Of a stretch of 64,000 bases of DNA, positions 58,601 to 64,000 are shown piece after piece. The notes beneath the pieces were generated by a model, which was not told the DNA's origin, ran no database searches, and was given only the letters and a program-made list of their open reading frames with translations. The translations under genes were made by a program, and so were the position numbers. The number at the start of each line of letters is the position of its first letter. Within the stretch, counting starts at the first letter, position 1. Source of the stretch: Olavius algarvensis associated proteobacterium Delta 3 (GTDB taxonomy: Bacteria; Desulfobacterota; Desulfobacteria; Desulfobacterales; CAFBRK01); assembly GCA_903231505.1 (NCBI GenBank), contig CAFBRK010000279.1:1-64000 (forward strand). Direction: 5' to 3'.

Positions 58601-61600
58601 GTCATAGAGCGAGCGTTGTTCTGCCTTCTTAACCAATGCCTCATCCATGACGATTTGATCGTTCACGAGCCTACGTGTAGGATTGGCTTGAGTGAGCGTC
58701 GGATCTGTCGTATCTCGGTTAGCCCAACCACCTTTCTCTTCCGCGAGAGCGAGTGCCTTCTTCCTATACGCGATCTCAAAGTTCAACCGTGAAAGCTGGT
58801 CGCGCACGTTCCCTGGCGTGAACTCACCTGCCTTCACGGCGATCGGTTGGGTTAATTCAAATGCACTTTGTAAAGTTTCAGAAGGATCACCACCACGACC
58901 ACCGCCACCACCACGCCCCCTCGGCGATGTCGGTAGTTCGGAGGGAGGCAAGGCATTTCGAGCGCCGAAGCTGGGTGAGGCTGGGTTCTCCCCGACGACT
59001 CTTGGCGTGGGCGCCTCGCCGGAGGTTACTGCGGGCTGGGCTGCCTGGCCGAAAATGGCGCCGGATTCGGCTGCCGAGGCTGCAGTGGCTCGGGCCCTGG
59101 CCGCGTAACTGTCCATGAGGATTCCCTTGGCGCCCCCGGCCACGCCGCCGATGCCCGCCCCAAACACGAGGCCCCACTTGGCCGCCTGCCCGAATTCTGC
59201 GGCGTTGAACTGCTGCCGCATGCCGGCGCCAATATCAATTCCCTGCTCCGCCGCATTCAAGCCGGCGCCAATGGCCGCACCGACCAATCCTCCCTTAGCC
59301 GCACCGGCGATTCCTTGCTTAACTGTATGCGCTCCGGCAGTTTTCAGTCCACTCCATGCGACGCTGAGGCCGGCCTTCACTCCTATTTTGGCCGCCGCAG
59401 CTCCCCCACCGACCCCTGCGGTCGCGGCTTCTAAAAGGGAAAGTGAGGCGTGACCCACAGTTCCGCTCCAGTATTCCAGGTCCGAGATTTTCCCCTTTTC
59501 CCTGGCCTCGAAAATACGGTCATGTTTGGAGACGAAACCTTTCTGTGTGAAGATGTAGGGAATGAAACCAACTGTGGCCGCGTCCCAAAGGTTGTAACCA
59601 ATGTCCTTAAAAATGAGACCCACGTTACTCAAGAACCCACCCTTCTCTAATGTCTCCCGATAGGACTTTTCGTCGAGACCCATTAACTGCCGATTCGACT
59701 CGGCCTCGTAGCCGGTCGGATCGACGTAGGTTAACGGATTCGCGTGGGCATAAAGATAGCGGTGGAGGCTCGGAGGGTTGTCGACCTGACCTAGGTAGGA
59801 ATCCTGGCTGATGAATGCCCCGATATCCGAGTCATAATAACGCGCCTTGAAGTAATACAGTCCCGTCTCGGGGTCGTATTCATGACCAGTGTAGGTCTTC
59901 GGGTTGTCGGAGGATCCGACCATCTGTCGGAAGTTGCCCCAGGCATCATATTGGTAGCTGACCTGGAGGGCGCCGGTGTCGGCCGTCAAGTTAACGACGC
60001 TGTTTAGGCCGTCACAGGCATAGAACTGGCTGGTTCGTGTCGGTCCTGAGGGTCCGGGGTCTACGTCGACCCGGGAGAGAAGCCGATCCCCATAGTCGTA
60101 CTTGATCCGGGTCTGGCCGGCTGTGTCGTATTCAAGCAGTGTCGAGCGGTCGTCGTACAGGTAGCGCGTCTCGCCGGCAGCGTCGATCTTTTTCACCCGC
60201 ATCCTGGCGTGATCGTAGTCGAACTTTACCGGCGAACCATTACCATCCGTCGTCGCTACCAACTGGTCGCGAATGCTATACGCATAGGGGATGGTGACGG
60301 ACGGGCTGACAACGACGACCAGCGGATTCCCGTTGGCATCGTACGTAAAGGCGAGACTCTGCGACTGGTTGACATTGTCGGTGACGCTCCACAGCCGGTT
60401 GACCCGGTCGTAGGCGTAGGTCCGGTCGAAGGACTGTGACGGATCGGTTGGATCCGTGCCTTTCTCGGTGAGCCGGTTGCCGTTCTTCGAGTAGGTATAG
60501 CTGACGTCGCCGCCAAGGCCGGTGGCACCGTAGGTCACACGGGTCAGGCGATTGAGTCGGTCATACTCGTATGTCGTTGTCTCGGGCATACCGCCGTTGA
60601 TATCGTATTGGGTCTCGACCTGACTTTTCCGGTTGCTGTTGGCATCGTAGCTGTACTGGTAACTTGAAAGGGCCTGAGAAGCGCCGTCGTGATTGACGAT
60701 ACTGAGCAGTCGATCGGCGCGATCGTACGACGGATAGGACGCGACCGTTCCGTTGGGATAGGCGATTGACTTGAGAAGGCTATCGGGAAAGTAGGCGTAG
60801 GTCGTTGTTCCCGCCTCGGTGGTGGCCGTATCCAACCGGTTCCTCTCGTCGTAGGTGTAGGTGGTTGTGATGCCGTCCGGGTCGGTCACCGAGAGACGAT
60901 TCCCCTGCTTGTCGTAGGTATAGCTGATGATCTTACCGTCGTAGTTTTTGGCCTCCACCAGGCGGTCCAACTGGTCGTAGTCGTAAATGTACGACTCGGT
61001 GACGTTCGCTCCATCGACACGCTTGACCTCAATAACGGAGATTAGATTGCTGTTGTCGTCGTATCCATAAGCGATGGAGTGCGGCTGATAATCGAGATCG
61101 GGATCGACATGGTTCGAGTAGACTCTCTTCTCAAGCCGGTCAAGGTAGTCGTAGGCCAGATCAACCCGCTGGCCCTCGGGGTCGACAATCAGGGTCTGGT
61201 TGCCGACATCATCGTAGTCATAGTGGGTGTGGAGGGCCGTAGATAGACTGCCGCCCGGATTCGATCCGGCCTGTGTAGTCGCCGTAATCTGGCCGGGGGT
61301 CAGGTGTTGGTAGGTATCGGTCAGGCGGTTCAGGACATCGTACGCGTAGGTGACCAGGTTGCCGTTGGCGTCTTGCTGGGCGACCCGGTTGCGGTTCGCG
61401 TCATAGAGATAGCTGGTCACGCCGCCGGCGCCTCCGCGGGTTTCGTCCACTGAGAGCAACGTGTTGAATTCGTCATAGGTATAGGTGGTCGTGTGGTCCG
61501 GGCCCGCCGGCTCGGTCATCGACAGGAGGTTGTTGCTGCCGTCGTAGGAGGTGTAGAGCGTCGCGTTCCCCTCGCCGTCAACGGCCTTAGTCCAGCGATA

Positions 61601-64000
61601 CAGGGCGTCGTAGGTGTAGGTCATGTCGGCGGTAGCACCGGTCGCGCGTGCATCCTTGACCGTGAGCAGATTGCCGACGTCGTCATAGGTGTATTTGGTA
61701 GTGGCCTCGACGGATGAGCCAAACCCCGTGATCATCTCGACCTGGCGATTGGCCCCGTCGTAAAGGAACTTGGTCTCGTTCCCTTCTGCATCGCGGACGA
61801 AGGTCTTATTGCTGTTGCCGTCGTACTCGGTCTCCAGCAGGACTATCTGGGTAGTCCCATAGTCCGCAGCCAAGCCGGGATCCTTGCGGCTCACTCGGAC
61901 TCGCCGGCCGAGTGAATCATTCTGAACGATGGTCTCGATACCGCGGCGATCGGTCGTGATCACCCGGTTGCGATCATCCTGATAGTCCACCGACATGGTG
62001 GTTCGGGTTGTTGTTGGGTCGCCCTCCTCCGTCAGGATCAGTCGGTTCAGGTCATCGTAGTCATACATGGTGTGGCGCCCGAGCCTGTCGATTCTCTCGA
62101 TCAAGTTGACGCCATCGTAGATGAAGTAGTCCGTGTGGCTTAACGCATCGGTCGTGCTCTCCACGCGGCCGAGCTTGTCGTACTGATGGACGGTCGGATT
62201 TCCTTTCGCGTCCTCGATGGTCACCTTGAGGTTGGCGTCGTCATAGGTGTAGACCGCTGTTGCGAGCCATTGACCGCCGCCGGAAATGTCCTCGCGGACC
62301 CTCTCCTCAATGGGTCGATTAAGCTCATCGTAGTCGGTCTGAAAGACGATGCCGCGTCGATCGGTCTGCTTGATCAGGTTGCCAACGCCATCGTAAAAGT
62401 ACGTTTCAAAGTACCCCTGTTGGTAATCGGCGCGGATCATCCGGTTGAGCCCGTCATACGTATACTCGACATCCTTGTCGCCGTTTTGGGGATCCTGGAT
62501 CGTCTTCAGGTTTCCGTTTCCGTCATAGGAGTACACGGTGGTCAGATTCAGCCCCTGGGGATCCTGAGAACGCTGGCGGACGCGGTCAAGCCCGTCGCGA
62601 AGCTCTTCGATCTCGAATCCCCGCGGGTCGGTGATCACGATCCGGTTTTGGGTGTCGTCGTATAACGTGGTTGTCGTGTAGACGACCGGGGACGTGTTCG
62701 AGTCGGTGGGGTCGCCGAAGACTTTTTGATTCACCTTCGTGGGGCGGCCCAATCCATCCTGGATTTCGACCCCGTTGTCGTAGGTAACCTCATACGTGAA
62801 CTGACTACCGGTCCGGTGCTCCGCCTTCACGACATTGCCGCTCTTGTCGTACGTGTACTCCACAGAGTTGTCGAGCGCGTCGGTCTCCTTCTTCAGGCGG
62901 TAGACCTTGTCATAGGAGTAGGTCATGGGGTTTCCGTTGGCGTCGGTCTCCCGGACCTTATTCCCGACCAGGTTGTAGCGAGTCTCGACGACGGCGTTGG
63001 GGAACGGAAGGATGGTCTTGACCGGCCGGTGGAGCCGGTCGTAGATGTACTCCGTCTTGTTTGCGAAATTGTCGATGGCGAACAGCTGGTTGTCCTCGGT
63101 GTCGTAGCCGAGTTGCCAGGTTTCGAGGGCCTGACCCACCGTGAGTTCGATTTTGGTGTTCCGATTCAGAGCGTCGAATATGAAAGTTCGCACCACGCTG
63201 CGAGGATCGGTCTCCTGGATGATGTTGCCGTTCTCGTCGTAGGCGTACCGGGTGATCAGATCCGTCGTTGACCCATCAGCAGCGGTCACACCCTTTTCGG
63301 TGCTCGTGACGGGGCGGTTTCCCGTGTCATACTGGTATGAAGTTTCCTGGCCGAGTCCATCGGTCATGGTTATGACCTCGCCGCCCGGCTTGTACTGATA
63401 GGTGGTCTGCTCAGGAGCCTGGTTGAACAGGTCGTCGTAGCGCGTCTCGCGGATCTTCCGATCGAGCGTATCATATGCGTACTCGACGCGGTGGCCGAAC
63501 GTGTCAGTCTGGGTCAGGAGCCGGCCGCGAGCATCGAAGGCCCGTGTTGTCATGTTCCCCTCGGGGTCCATGATCTGCGTGGCGTTGCCGTAGGGGTCGT
63601 ACGCCGTGTATTTCGTCACCTTTCCGCGCGGGTCCGTCTGCGTGAGCAGATCGCCCTTCGTGTCGTAGGCAAATTTTGTCGTTTCGCCCGCCGCGTTGAT
63701 CACCGCGACCATGTTCCCGGTCCTGCCGGTCGGTGCCGGGTAGGAGACGCCGGCAGCAACACCGGTCGGGCTGTCGTAGACGTAATAGGCCGAGTTTCCC
63801 TCCGCGTCGGTCTTGCTGGTCGTCTTGCTGAACAGCGGGTCGTAGGTGTAGGTGGTAACGATCTGGTTGACTGCGGAGCCGCTCGCATCCACCACCGGGA
63901 CGTGGAACGGGTCGGAGCCACCGGTGAACGTTACCGTTTCTTGAGTGAGGTTGCCGAGTTCGTCGTACTTATAGGCCCTGTGCAGACCGAGGGAGTCCGT
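49652..64000 (-). CDS. Giant RHS-repeat/zinc-protease/PKD/RTX protein, 4,782 visible residues (5' end beyond the window)
   Basis: The frame is open to the right edge (TDSLGLHRAYKYDELGNLTQ), so a GTG at 63895 is not the true start. From the N-terminal side: YD repeats (64000-59890), RHS core (59890-59700), a Gly/Ala-rich hydrophobic stretch (59460-59060), a Gly-rich linker, an HExxH domain (58870-58390), metzincin-like domain 1 (58320-57780), metzincin-like domain 2 (57560-57170), a cadherin/VCBS-like domain (56560-56260), Ig-like/PKD modules flanking ten PKD repeats (55720-53170), an SdrD-B-like domain, a DUF11-like domain, further PKD-like domains, RTX repeats (50015-49797) and a basic 48-residue tail. 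RHS proteins normally end shortly after the core in a toxin, so this layout is exceptional. The protein is probably an extracellular or surface effector-adhesin. The stop is TAA at 49654-49652. Confidence 0.85.
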   Translation of the reverse strand, partial: TDSLGLHRAYKYDELGNLTQETVTFTGGSDPFHVPVVDASGSAVNQIVTTYTYDPLFSKTTSKTDAEGNSAYYVYDSPTGVAAGVSYPAPTGRTGNMVAVINAAGETTKFAYDTKGDLLTQTDPRGKVTKYTAYDPYGNATQIMDPEGNMTTRAFDARGRLLTQTDTFGHRVEYAYDTLDRKIRETRYDDLFNQAPEQTTYQYKPGGEVITMTDGLGQETSYQYDTGNRPVTSTEKGVTAADGSTTDLITRYAYDENGNIIQETDPRSVVRTFIFDALNRNTKIELTVGQALETWQLGYDTEDNQLFAIDNFANKTEYIYDRLHRPVKTILPFPNAVVETRYNLVGNKVRETDANGNPMTYSYDKVYRLKKETDALDNSVEYTYDKSGNVVKAEHRTGSQFTYEVTYDNGVEIQDGLGRPTKVNQKVFGDPTDSNTSPVVYTTTTLYDDTQNRIVITDPRGFEIEELRDGLDRVRQRSQDPQGLNLTTVYSYDGNGNLKTIQDPQNGDKDVEYTYDGLNRMIRADYQQGYFETYFYDGVGNLIKQTDRRGIVFQTDYDELNRPIEERVREDISGGGQWLATAVYTYDDANLKVTIEDAKGNPTVHQYDKLGRVESTTDALSHTDYFIYDGVNLIERIDRLGRHTMYDYDDLNRLILTEEGDPTTTRTTMSVDYQDDRNRVITTDRRGIETIVQNDSLGRRVRVSRKDPGLAADYGTTQIVLLETEYDGNSNKTFVRDAEGNETKFLYDGANRQVEMITGFGSSVEATTKYTYDDVGNLLTVKDARATGATADMTYTYDALYRWTKAVDGEGNATLYTSYDGSNNLLSMTEPAGPDHTTTYTYDEFNTLLSVDETRGGAGGVTSYLYDANRNRVAQQDANGNLVTYAYDVLNRLTDTYQHLTPGQITATTQAGSNPGGSLSTALHTHYDYDDVGNQTLIVDPEGQRVDLAYDYLDRLEKRVYSNHVDPDLDYQPHSIAYGYDDNSNLISVIEVKRVDGANVTESYIYDYDQLDRLVEAKNYDGKIISYTYDKQGNRLSVTDPDGITTTYTYDERNRLDTATTEAGTTTYAYFPDSLLKSIAYPNGTVASYPSYDRADRLLSIVNHDGASQALSSYQYSYDANSNRKSQVETQYDINGGMPETTTYEYDRLNRLTRVTYGATGLGGDVSYTYSKNGNRLTEKGTDPTDPSQSFDRTYAYDRVNRLWSVTDNVNQSQSLAFTYDANGNPLVVVVSPSVTIPYAYSIRDQLVATTDGNGSPVKFDYDHARMRVKKIDAAGETRYLYDDRSTLLEYDTAGQTRIKYDYGDRLLSRVDVDPGPSGPTRTSQFYACDGLNSVVNLTADTGALQVSYQYDAWGNFRQMVGSSDNPKTYTGHEYDPETGLYYFKARYYDSDIGAFISQDSYLGQVDNPPSLHRYLYAHANPLTYVDPTGYEAESNRQLMGLDEKSYRETLEKGGFLSNVGLIFKDIGYNLWDAATVGFIPYIFTQKGFVSKHDRIFEAREKGKISDLEYWSGTVGHASLSLLEAATAGVGGGAAAAKIGVKAGLSVAWSGLKTAGAHTVKQGIAGAAKGGLVGAAIGAGLNAAEQGIDIGAGMRQQFNAAEFGQAAKWGLVFGAGIGGVAGGAKGILMDSYAARARATAASAAESGAIFGQAAQPAVTSGEAPTPRVVGENPASPSFGARNALPPSELPTSPRGRGGGGGRGGDPSETLQSAFELTQPIAVKAGEFTPGNVRDQLSRLNFEIAYRKKALALAEEKGGWANRDTTDPTLTQANPTRRLVNDQIVMDEALVKKAEQRSLYDFGKESDFRPMSGVDAVRVETIHEKFHAMIDYLESIGFPIVENKKALIVVALETELRNIAGLSRNLAKLVGSVWQEPDPVSAGDASIIALLSPDTIPTTALATWSGLVSGLAPFTLTLAFEDLPGSQLGETHTTTLDPSGNPSAGTIILDTNAAGVGWFVDPTPFDTSELSLVLDDTAFQAAPGSPAADKYDLLTVLLHEIGHLAGFTPYLAGFASHVETIGDTQQFVTPDFGATLSPDGEHLDGNKYPNDLMGAELTPSIRRLPSQLDVQIISAARGITPPSGQSSPISSADSTDSTIDDSDLTHAQAVWTTGDWPQFDEALMAEGYVEGELSNELLETDRIAAITGDAVAHWKTVNIVDEHSLNLQNVRLEISDLPDQTLARTRANLITLDDNAAGHGWFIDKTPWDDNEFQNVIYDWEMRANANSPAVGKIDLLTVLMHEMGHIMGLPDVPAGIDPSRLMTGILPAGVRRLPSSLDLAQGTGAGESREVLNQGTYNEDDLSIGITNGTFTIDDPANPGFAWELRGSSAIENGQGVLVEDDHLFSGLCQTFIVPDGAQTLLFAVVGIDLGSSTGQPPDAFEAALIDAETQTSLVGTAVGLTDTDAFLNIQADGSTYAGTLVSVPDLGNSGDVLSWSEPVLIAVDLSGVPGGTVATLCFDLLGFGHIDSSVVLDNAVIIGEGPVPPIAADDHAEERVGKAVEIDVLANDFDFDGTIDPTTVQIVPDSGPEQGVVTVDEQTGTVTYTPSDDFVGPDTFRYTVRDNDGYESNAVLVTVTKDLSNLPPTIAAEHAAVTVEEAQTAANTGTFADVNGDDVTITASVGTITQDDAAGTWSWTFDTTDGPDASQTVTITATDSSDAFTETTFELVVNNAVPVVDAGADETIDEGSTFSRSGSFSDPGADTWTATVDYGDDTGVQPLPLNQDGAFDLSHFYIEDGLYAVTVTVTDDDDGVGTDTVEVTVEDLGPTAAFTWSPEPQTEGSAVAFTDESTSSPDAIVSWSWDFGGLGSSTEQSPAFTFIDNGTYAVTLTVTDDDGSTDTVAHDVTITDLGPTAAFSWSPEPQAEGSEVAFVDESTSSPDAIVAWSWDFGGLGSSNFQNPEFTFIDNGIYSVSLTVADDDGSTNTVTSDITVTDIGPTAAFTWSPEPQAEGSAVAFADESTSSPDAIVAWTWDFGGLGYSTEQSPVFTFMDDGIYAVTLTVTDDDGSTDTVAHEVTITDLGPTAAFTWSPEPQAEGAAVAFVDESTSSPDAIVAWSWDFGGLGTSTDPNPVFTFLDDGIYTIALTVTDDDGSTDTVTNEITVTDLGPTAAFTWLPESQTEGSAVAFVDESTSAPDVIVSWSWDFGGLGYSTEQSPVFTFMDDGIYVVTLTVTDDDGSTDTVAHEVTITDLGPTAAFTWSPEPQAEGAAVAFTDESTSSPDAIVSWSWDFGGLGTSTDQEPFFTFPDNGIYTIALTVTDDDGSTDTVTNEITVTDLGPTAAFSWSPEPQAEGSAVSLTDESTSSPDAIVAWSWDFDGLGTSTEQDPVFTFIDNGSYTVTLTVTDDDGSTDTVAHDVTITDLEPTAAFSWLPEPQAEGAAVAFTDESTSSPDAIVAWAWDFGGMGSSTDPNPEFTFLDDGIYAVTLRVTDDDGSTDTVTNEITVTDLGPTAAFSWSPELQAEGAAVGFADESTSAPDTIVSWSWDFGGVGSSTEQDPAFIFQDDGTYAVTLTVTDDDGSTDTVTSDITITDLGPTAAFTWSPELQAEGSEVAFSDQSTSSPDAIVSWSWDFGGLGISTDPDPVFTFLDDGIYAVTLTVTDDDGSISNASVTVNLINVAPDVSADNASVTVEEGQTATNTGTFFDPGEDIVIITASVGTITQDDAAGTWSWTFDTTDGPDDSQVVTITATDSDDAFTETSFELVVNNAAPEVEAGPETTIEEDVLFESGGSFTDPGADTWTASVDYGDGSGVQPLPLTGSAFSLSHDYAADGIYTVTVTVTDDDGDVGEDTATVTVLNVAPVVRVNSLSETVTEDDIATNSGTCFDPGGDPMTLHASLGTVVNHGDGTWSWSFATTDGPEQSQPVTITAEDDADDQDTVTFDLTVFNVAPVVDAGEDATIDEGVLFESFGSFTDPGADTWAATVDYDDGTGVQPLSLTEKTFRLSHAYADAGVYTVTVTVIDDDFGEGSDTFAMTVNPIESIGDFVWHDLYHGPGHLVDGIQDDGEPGIEGVLVNLLHADADLIASTTTTATGFYEFTGLTAGVYVVEISQDNFLPGGVLEGWYATLQNQGSDDTADSDGNPRTYRSHLVTLADGEEIGDVDFGFFTAGIDLTKTGPEIVNLGEPFAYHFRVENTGDVVLHGGAQVYDAMINPYGDHRIWSGVLQPGQVEEFDRVCTPAYGLPDLDFEIDGAGNTLSAGQIIDDEFASLGLTVTTHDPACNPAMIFDSGIPTGGDWDLGTPNRDFGGPGIGWGGQAGRRGENSQALGNILIISEDGDPSDPDDNARGGKLIFTFENPVTVEAIQVLDIDCGECGSKLVTYDQSGKIISCTAFSKLGNNSFQTVDVNDRNVSRLEVRLAGSGAVGGIFFGGGSIGGELINTATAVGHPIHPEGYGLHNVTDTAGWTATVVNEPALVNVAVSTPINENDAATLSGMIINAGGRAFTLTVDWGDASPLESFTCDPGTTSFTETHRYLDDAPSGTPGDDYTIEVTLLYDGGSDTASTTIAVNNVAPTADISGPTSGMPGEVLAFEGSFTDPGTLDVHTMEWKVLDGSGTLVATGSGATLDFMPPETGTYTVAFTVIDDDGGTDTVTQRVTVGACAWTLEPDADHPGKSILTITGSEGRDTIKVTKACRSDQYVVKIHQRNTGYYEKFRINKALSKIVIYGKGGNDILKVSRKIRVGAVLCGGSGNDRLFGGSGDDYLYGGDGHDKLYGRRGNDVLIGGAGKDRLRGGRGRDILKDSQSKQKKFEWTEVKKHSKLLCHKTFQKREMFRYSPKAKCKFLSW
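49797..50015 (-). repeat. RTX repeats near the C terminus of the RHS giant protein
   Basis: GKGGNDILKV, GGSGNDRLFG, GGSGDDYLYG, GGDGHDKLYG, RRGNDVLIG, GGAGKDRLRG and GGRGRDIL form a calcium beta-roll. The protein ends 48 residues later in a Lys/Arg-rich tail rather than the acidic/hydrophobic tail usual for type I secretion. Confidence 0.85.
51450..52080 (-). other. SdrD-B-like and DUF11-like domains
   Basis: IGDFVWHDLYHGPGHLVDG, GEPGIEGVLVNLLHADADL and TTTATGFYEFTGLTAGVYVV are hallmarks of SdrD B-like domains (calcium-stabilised surface spacer). GIDLTKTGPEIVNLGEPFAY and VENTGDVVLHGGAQVYD match DUF11-like repeats. Confidence 0.75.
52110..53160 (-). repeat. Two copies of an Ig-like plus PKD-like module (a third lies at 56250-55720)
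   Basis: The module comprises ASVTVEEGQTATNTGTF, SWTFDTTDGPDDSQVVTIT, then a PKD-like half with GSFTDPGADTWTASVDYGD and GVQPLPL. One copy precedes the PKD array (56250-55720) and two follow it (53160-52615 and 52615-52110), so the array lies between duplicated modules. Confidence 0.75.
53170..55720 (-). repeat. Ten PKD domains in a 255-bp tandem array
   Basis: Each 85-residue unit reads DLGPTAAFTWSPEPQAEGS, DESTSSPDAIVSWSWDFGG, and then a YAVTLTVTDDDGSTDTV strand. The unit length is exactly 255 bp throughout, with no indels. WDFGG and the DDDGS turn are classical PKD features. Ends alternate between VAHDVTIT and VTNEITVT types. PKD domains act as spacers or carbohydrate/protein-binding modules of surface proteins. 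Confidence 0.9.
57170..57560 (-). other. Metzincin-like domain 2
   Basis: LLTVLMHEMGHIMGLPD (57282-57250) fulfils HExxHxxGxxD, and SRLMTGIL provides a Met-turn. DNAAGHGWFIDKTPWDD precedes it. Ligands and catalytic Glu are intact. It lies about 240 residues after domain 1, so the pair arose by tandem duplication followed by divergence. Confidence 0.7.
57780..58320 (-). other. Metzincin-like domain 1 (third ligand missing)
   Basis: LLTVLLHEIGHLAGFTPYL has HEIGH at 58009-57995 and a Gly at the expected place, but TP instead of H or D at the third-ligand position. DLMGAEL downstream could be the Met-turn. The lead-in TNAAGVGWFVDPTPF is shared with the other metzincin modules. The domain may be inactive, or may use another ligand such as the His of ASHVETIG. 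Confidence 0.6.
58390..58870 (-). other. HExxH domain after the RHS core
   Basis: VETIHEKFHAMIDYLESIG contains an HExxH zinc motif (codons 58537-58523). About 25 residues later ALETELRN offers a glutamate third ligand, as in gluzincins. The position directly after the RHS core and Gly-rich linker is where polymorphic toxins carry their toxin domain. I do not recognise the family; protease activity is inferred from the motif alone. Confidence 0.5.
59700..59890 (-). other. RHS core-associated domain
   Basis: The core signature is complete: GHEYDPETGLYYFKARYYD, DIGAFISQDS, HRYLYAHANPLTYVDPTGY. In toxins the DPxGxxxx point marks autoproteolysis or the border to the variable toxin. Here DPTGY is followed by a helical and Gly/Ala-rich region and then by thousands of residues. 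Confidence 0.9.
59890..64000 (-). repeat. RHS/YD repeat array
   Basis: More than sixty units of about 21 residues follow the pattern YDxxGNLxxxxDxxGxxxxY (YTYDGLNRMI, YDYDDLNRLI, YAYDVLNRLT, YSYDANSNRK). RHS repeats build a beta-cocoon shell that encloses a C-terminal polypeptide in polymorphic toxins. Confidence 0.9.

Noticed and set aside
63895-64000. GTG at 63895 as the start of the RHS gene
   Set aside because: The frame stays open with YD-repeat sequence up to the window edge, so the start lies outside.

Overview
All 64 kb is occupied by three giant genes read from the minus strand, so transcription runs from high to low coordinates. They are an RHS/metalloprotease/PKD/RTX gene cut by the right edge (64000 to 49652), a LEPR-XLL/DUF4347 gene of about 45.8 kb (48704 to 2921), and the first 618 codons of a second LEPR-XLL gene cut by the left edge (1856 to 1). 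The two spacers are about 0.95 and 1.06 kb. I see no tRNA, rRNA, CRISPR array, transposase, or secretion or housekeeping gene. Long plus-strand open frames exist but look like shadows of the repetitive minus-strand coding.

The module set (LEPR-XLL N termini, DUF4347, RTX repeats, beta-solenoid coils, PKD and cadherin-like domains, metzincin-like HExxHxxGxxD domains) points to a Gram-negative environmental bacterium with a mid-to-high G+C genome. Desulfobacterota of the Desulfosarcina kind is my best guess, from knowledge of where such proteins occur; no taxonomic marker is present.

Layout in transcription order. 64000-49652: about 1,370 residues of YD repeats, an RHS core, a Gly/Ala-rich stretch, an HExxH domain, two metzincin-like domains, a cadherin-like domain, ten 85-residue PKD domains in perfect 255-bp register, SdrD-B-like and DUF11-like domains, RTX repeats and a basic tail. 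49651-48705: a foldback element, a terminator-like hairpin, CAGAG-type repeats and a promoter region shared with the other LEPR gene. 48704-2921: about 15,260 codons when four single-base frame disruptions are bridged. In order: LEPR-XLL, DUF4347, an AT-rich block with RTX repeats, TTAPIAY-type repeats, a metzincin, helical repeats, about 15 copies of an FRYY/GSW repeat, RTX again, an aromatic-rich insert, CNA-B-like/EF-hand modules, and two kinds of beta-solenoid. 2920-1857: a perfect TGTGA-N6-TCACA palindrome, the shared promoter block, a roughly 650-nt leader insertion with an inverted repeat, and the start of the last gene.

The most notable points are these. (i) Both LEPR-XLL genes appear to start at CTG, 8 nt after a perfect AGGAGG, with an in-frame stop just upstream. 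(ii) The 45.8-kb gene is continuous at the protein level but broken in four places, one of them at a U_UUU_UUG heptamer. (iii) The two LEPR-XLL genes share about 190 bp of upstream DNA. (iv) The RHS core is buried inside a protein that continues for about 3,350 more residues, including three zinc-protease-like motifs. Together the genes look like a cluster of very large, calcium-dependent surface or extracellular proteins for adhesion, predation or matrix building. That role is inferred from architecture only.
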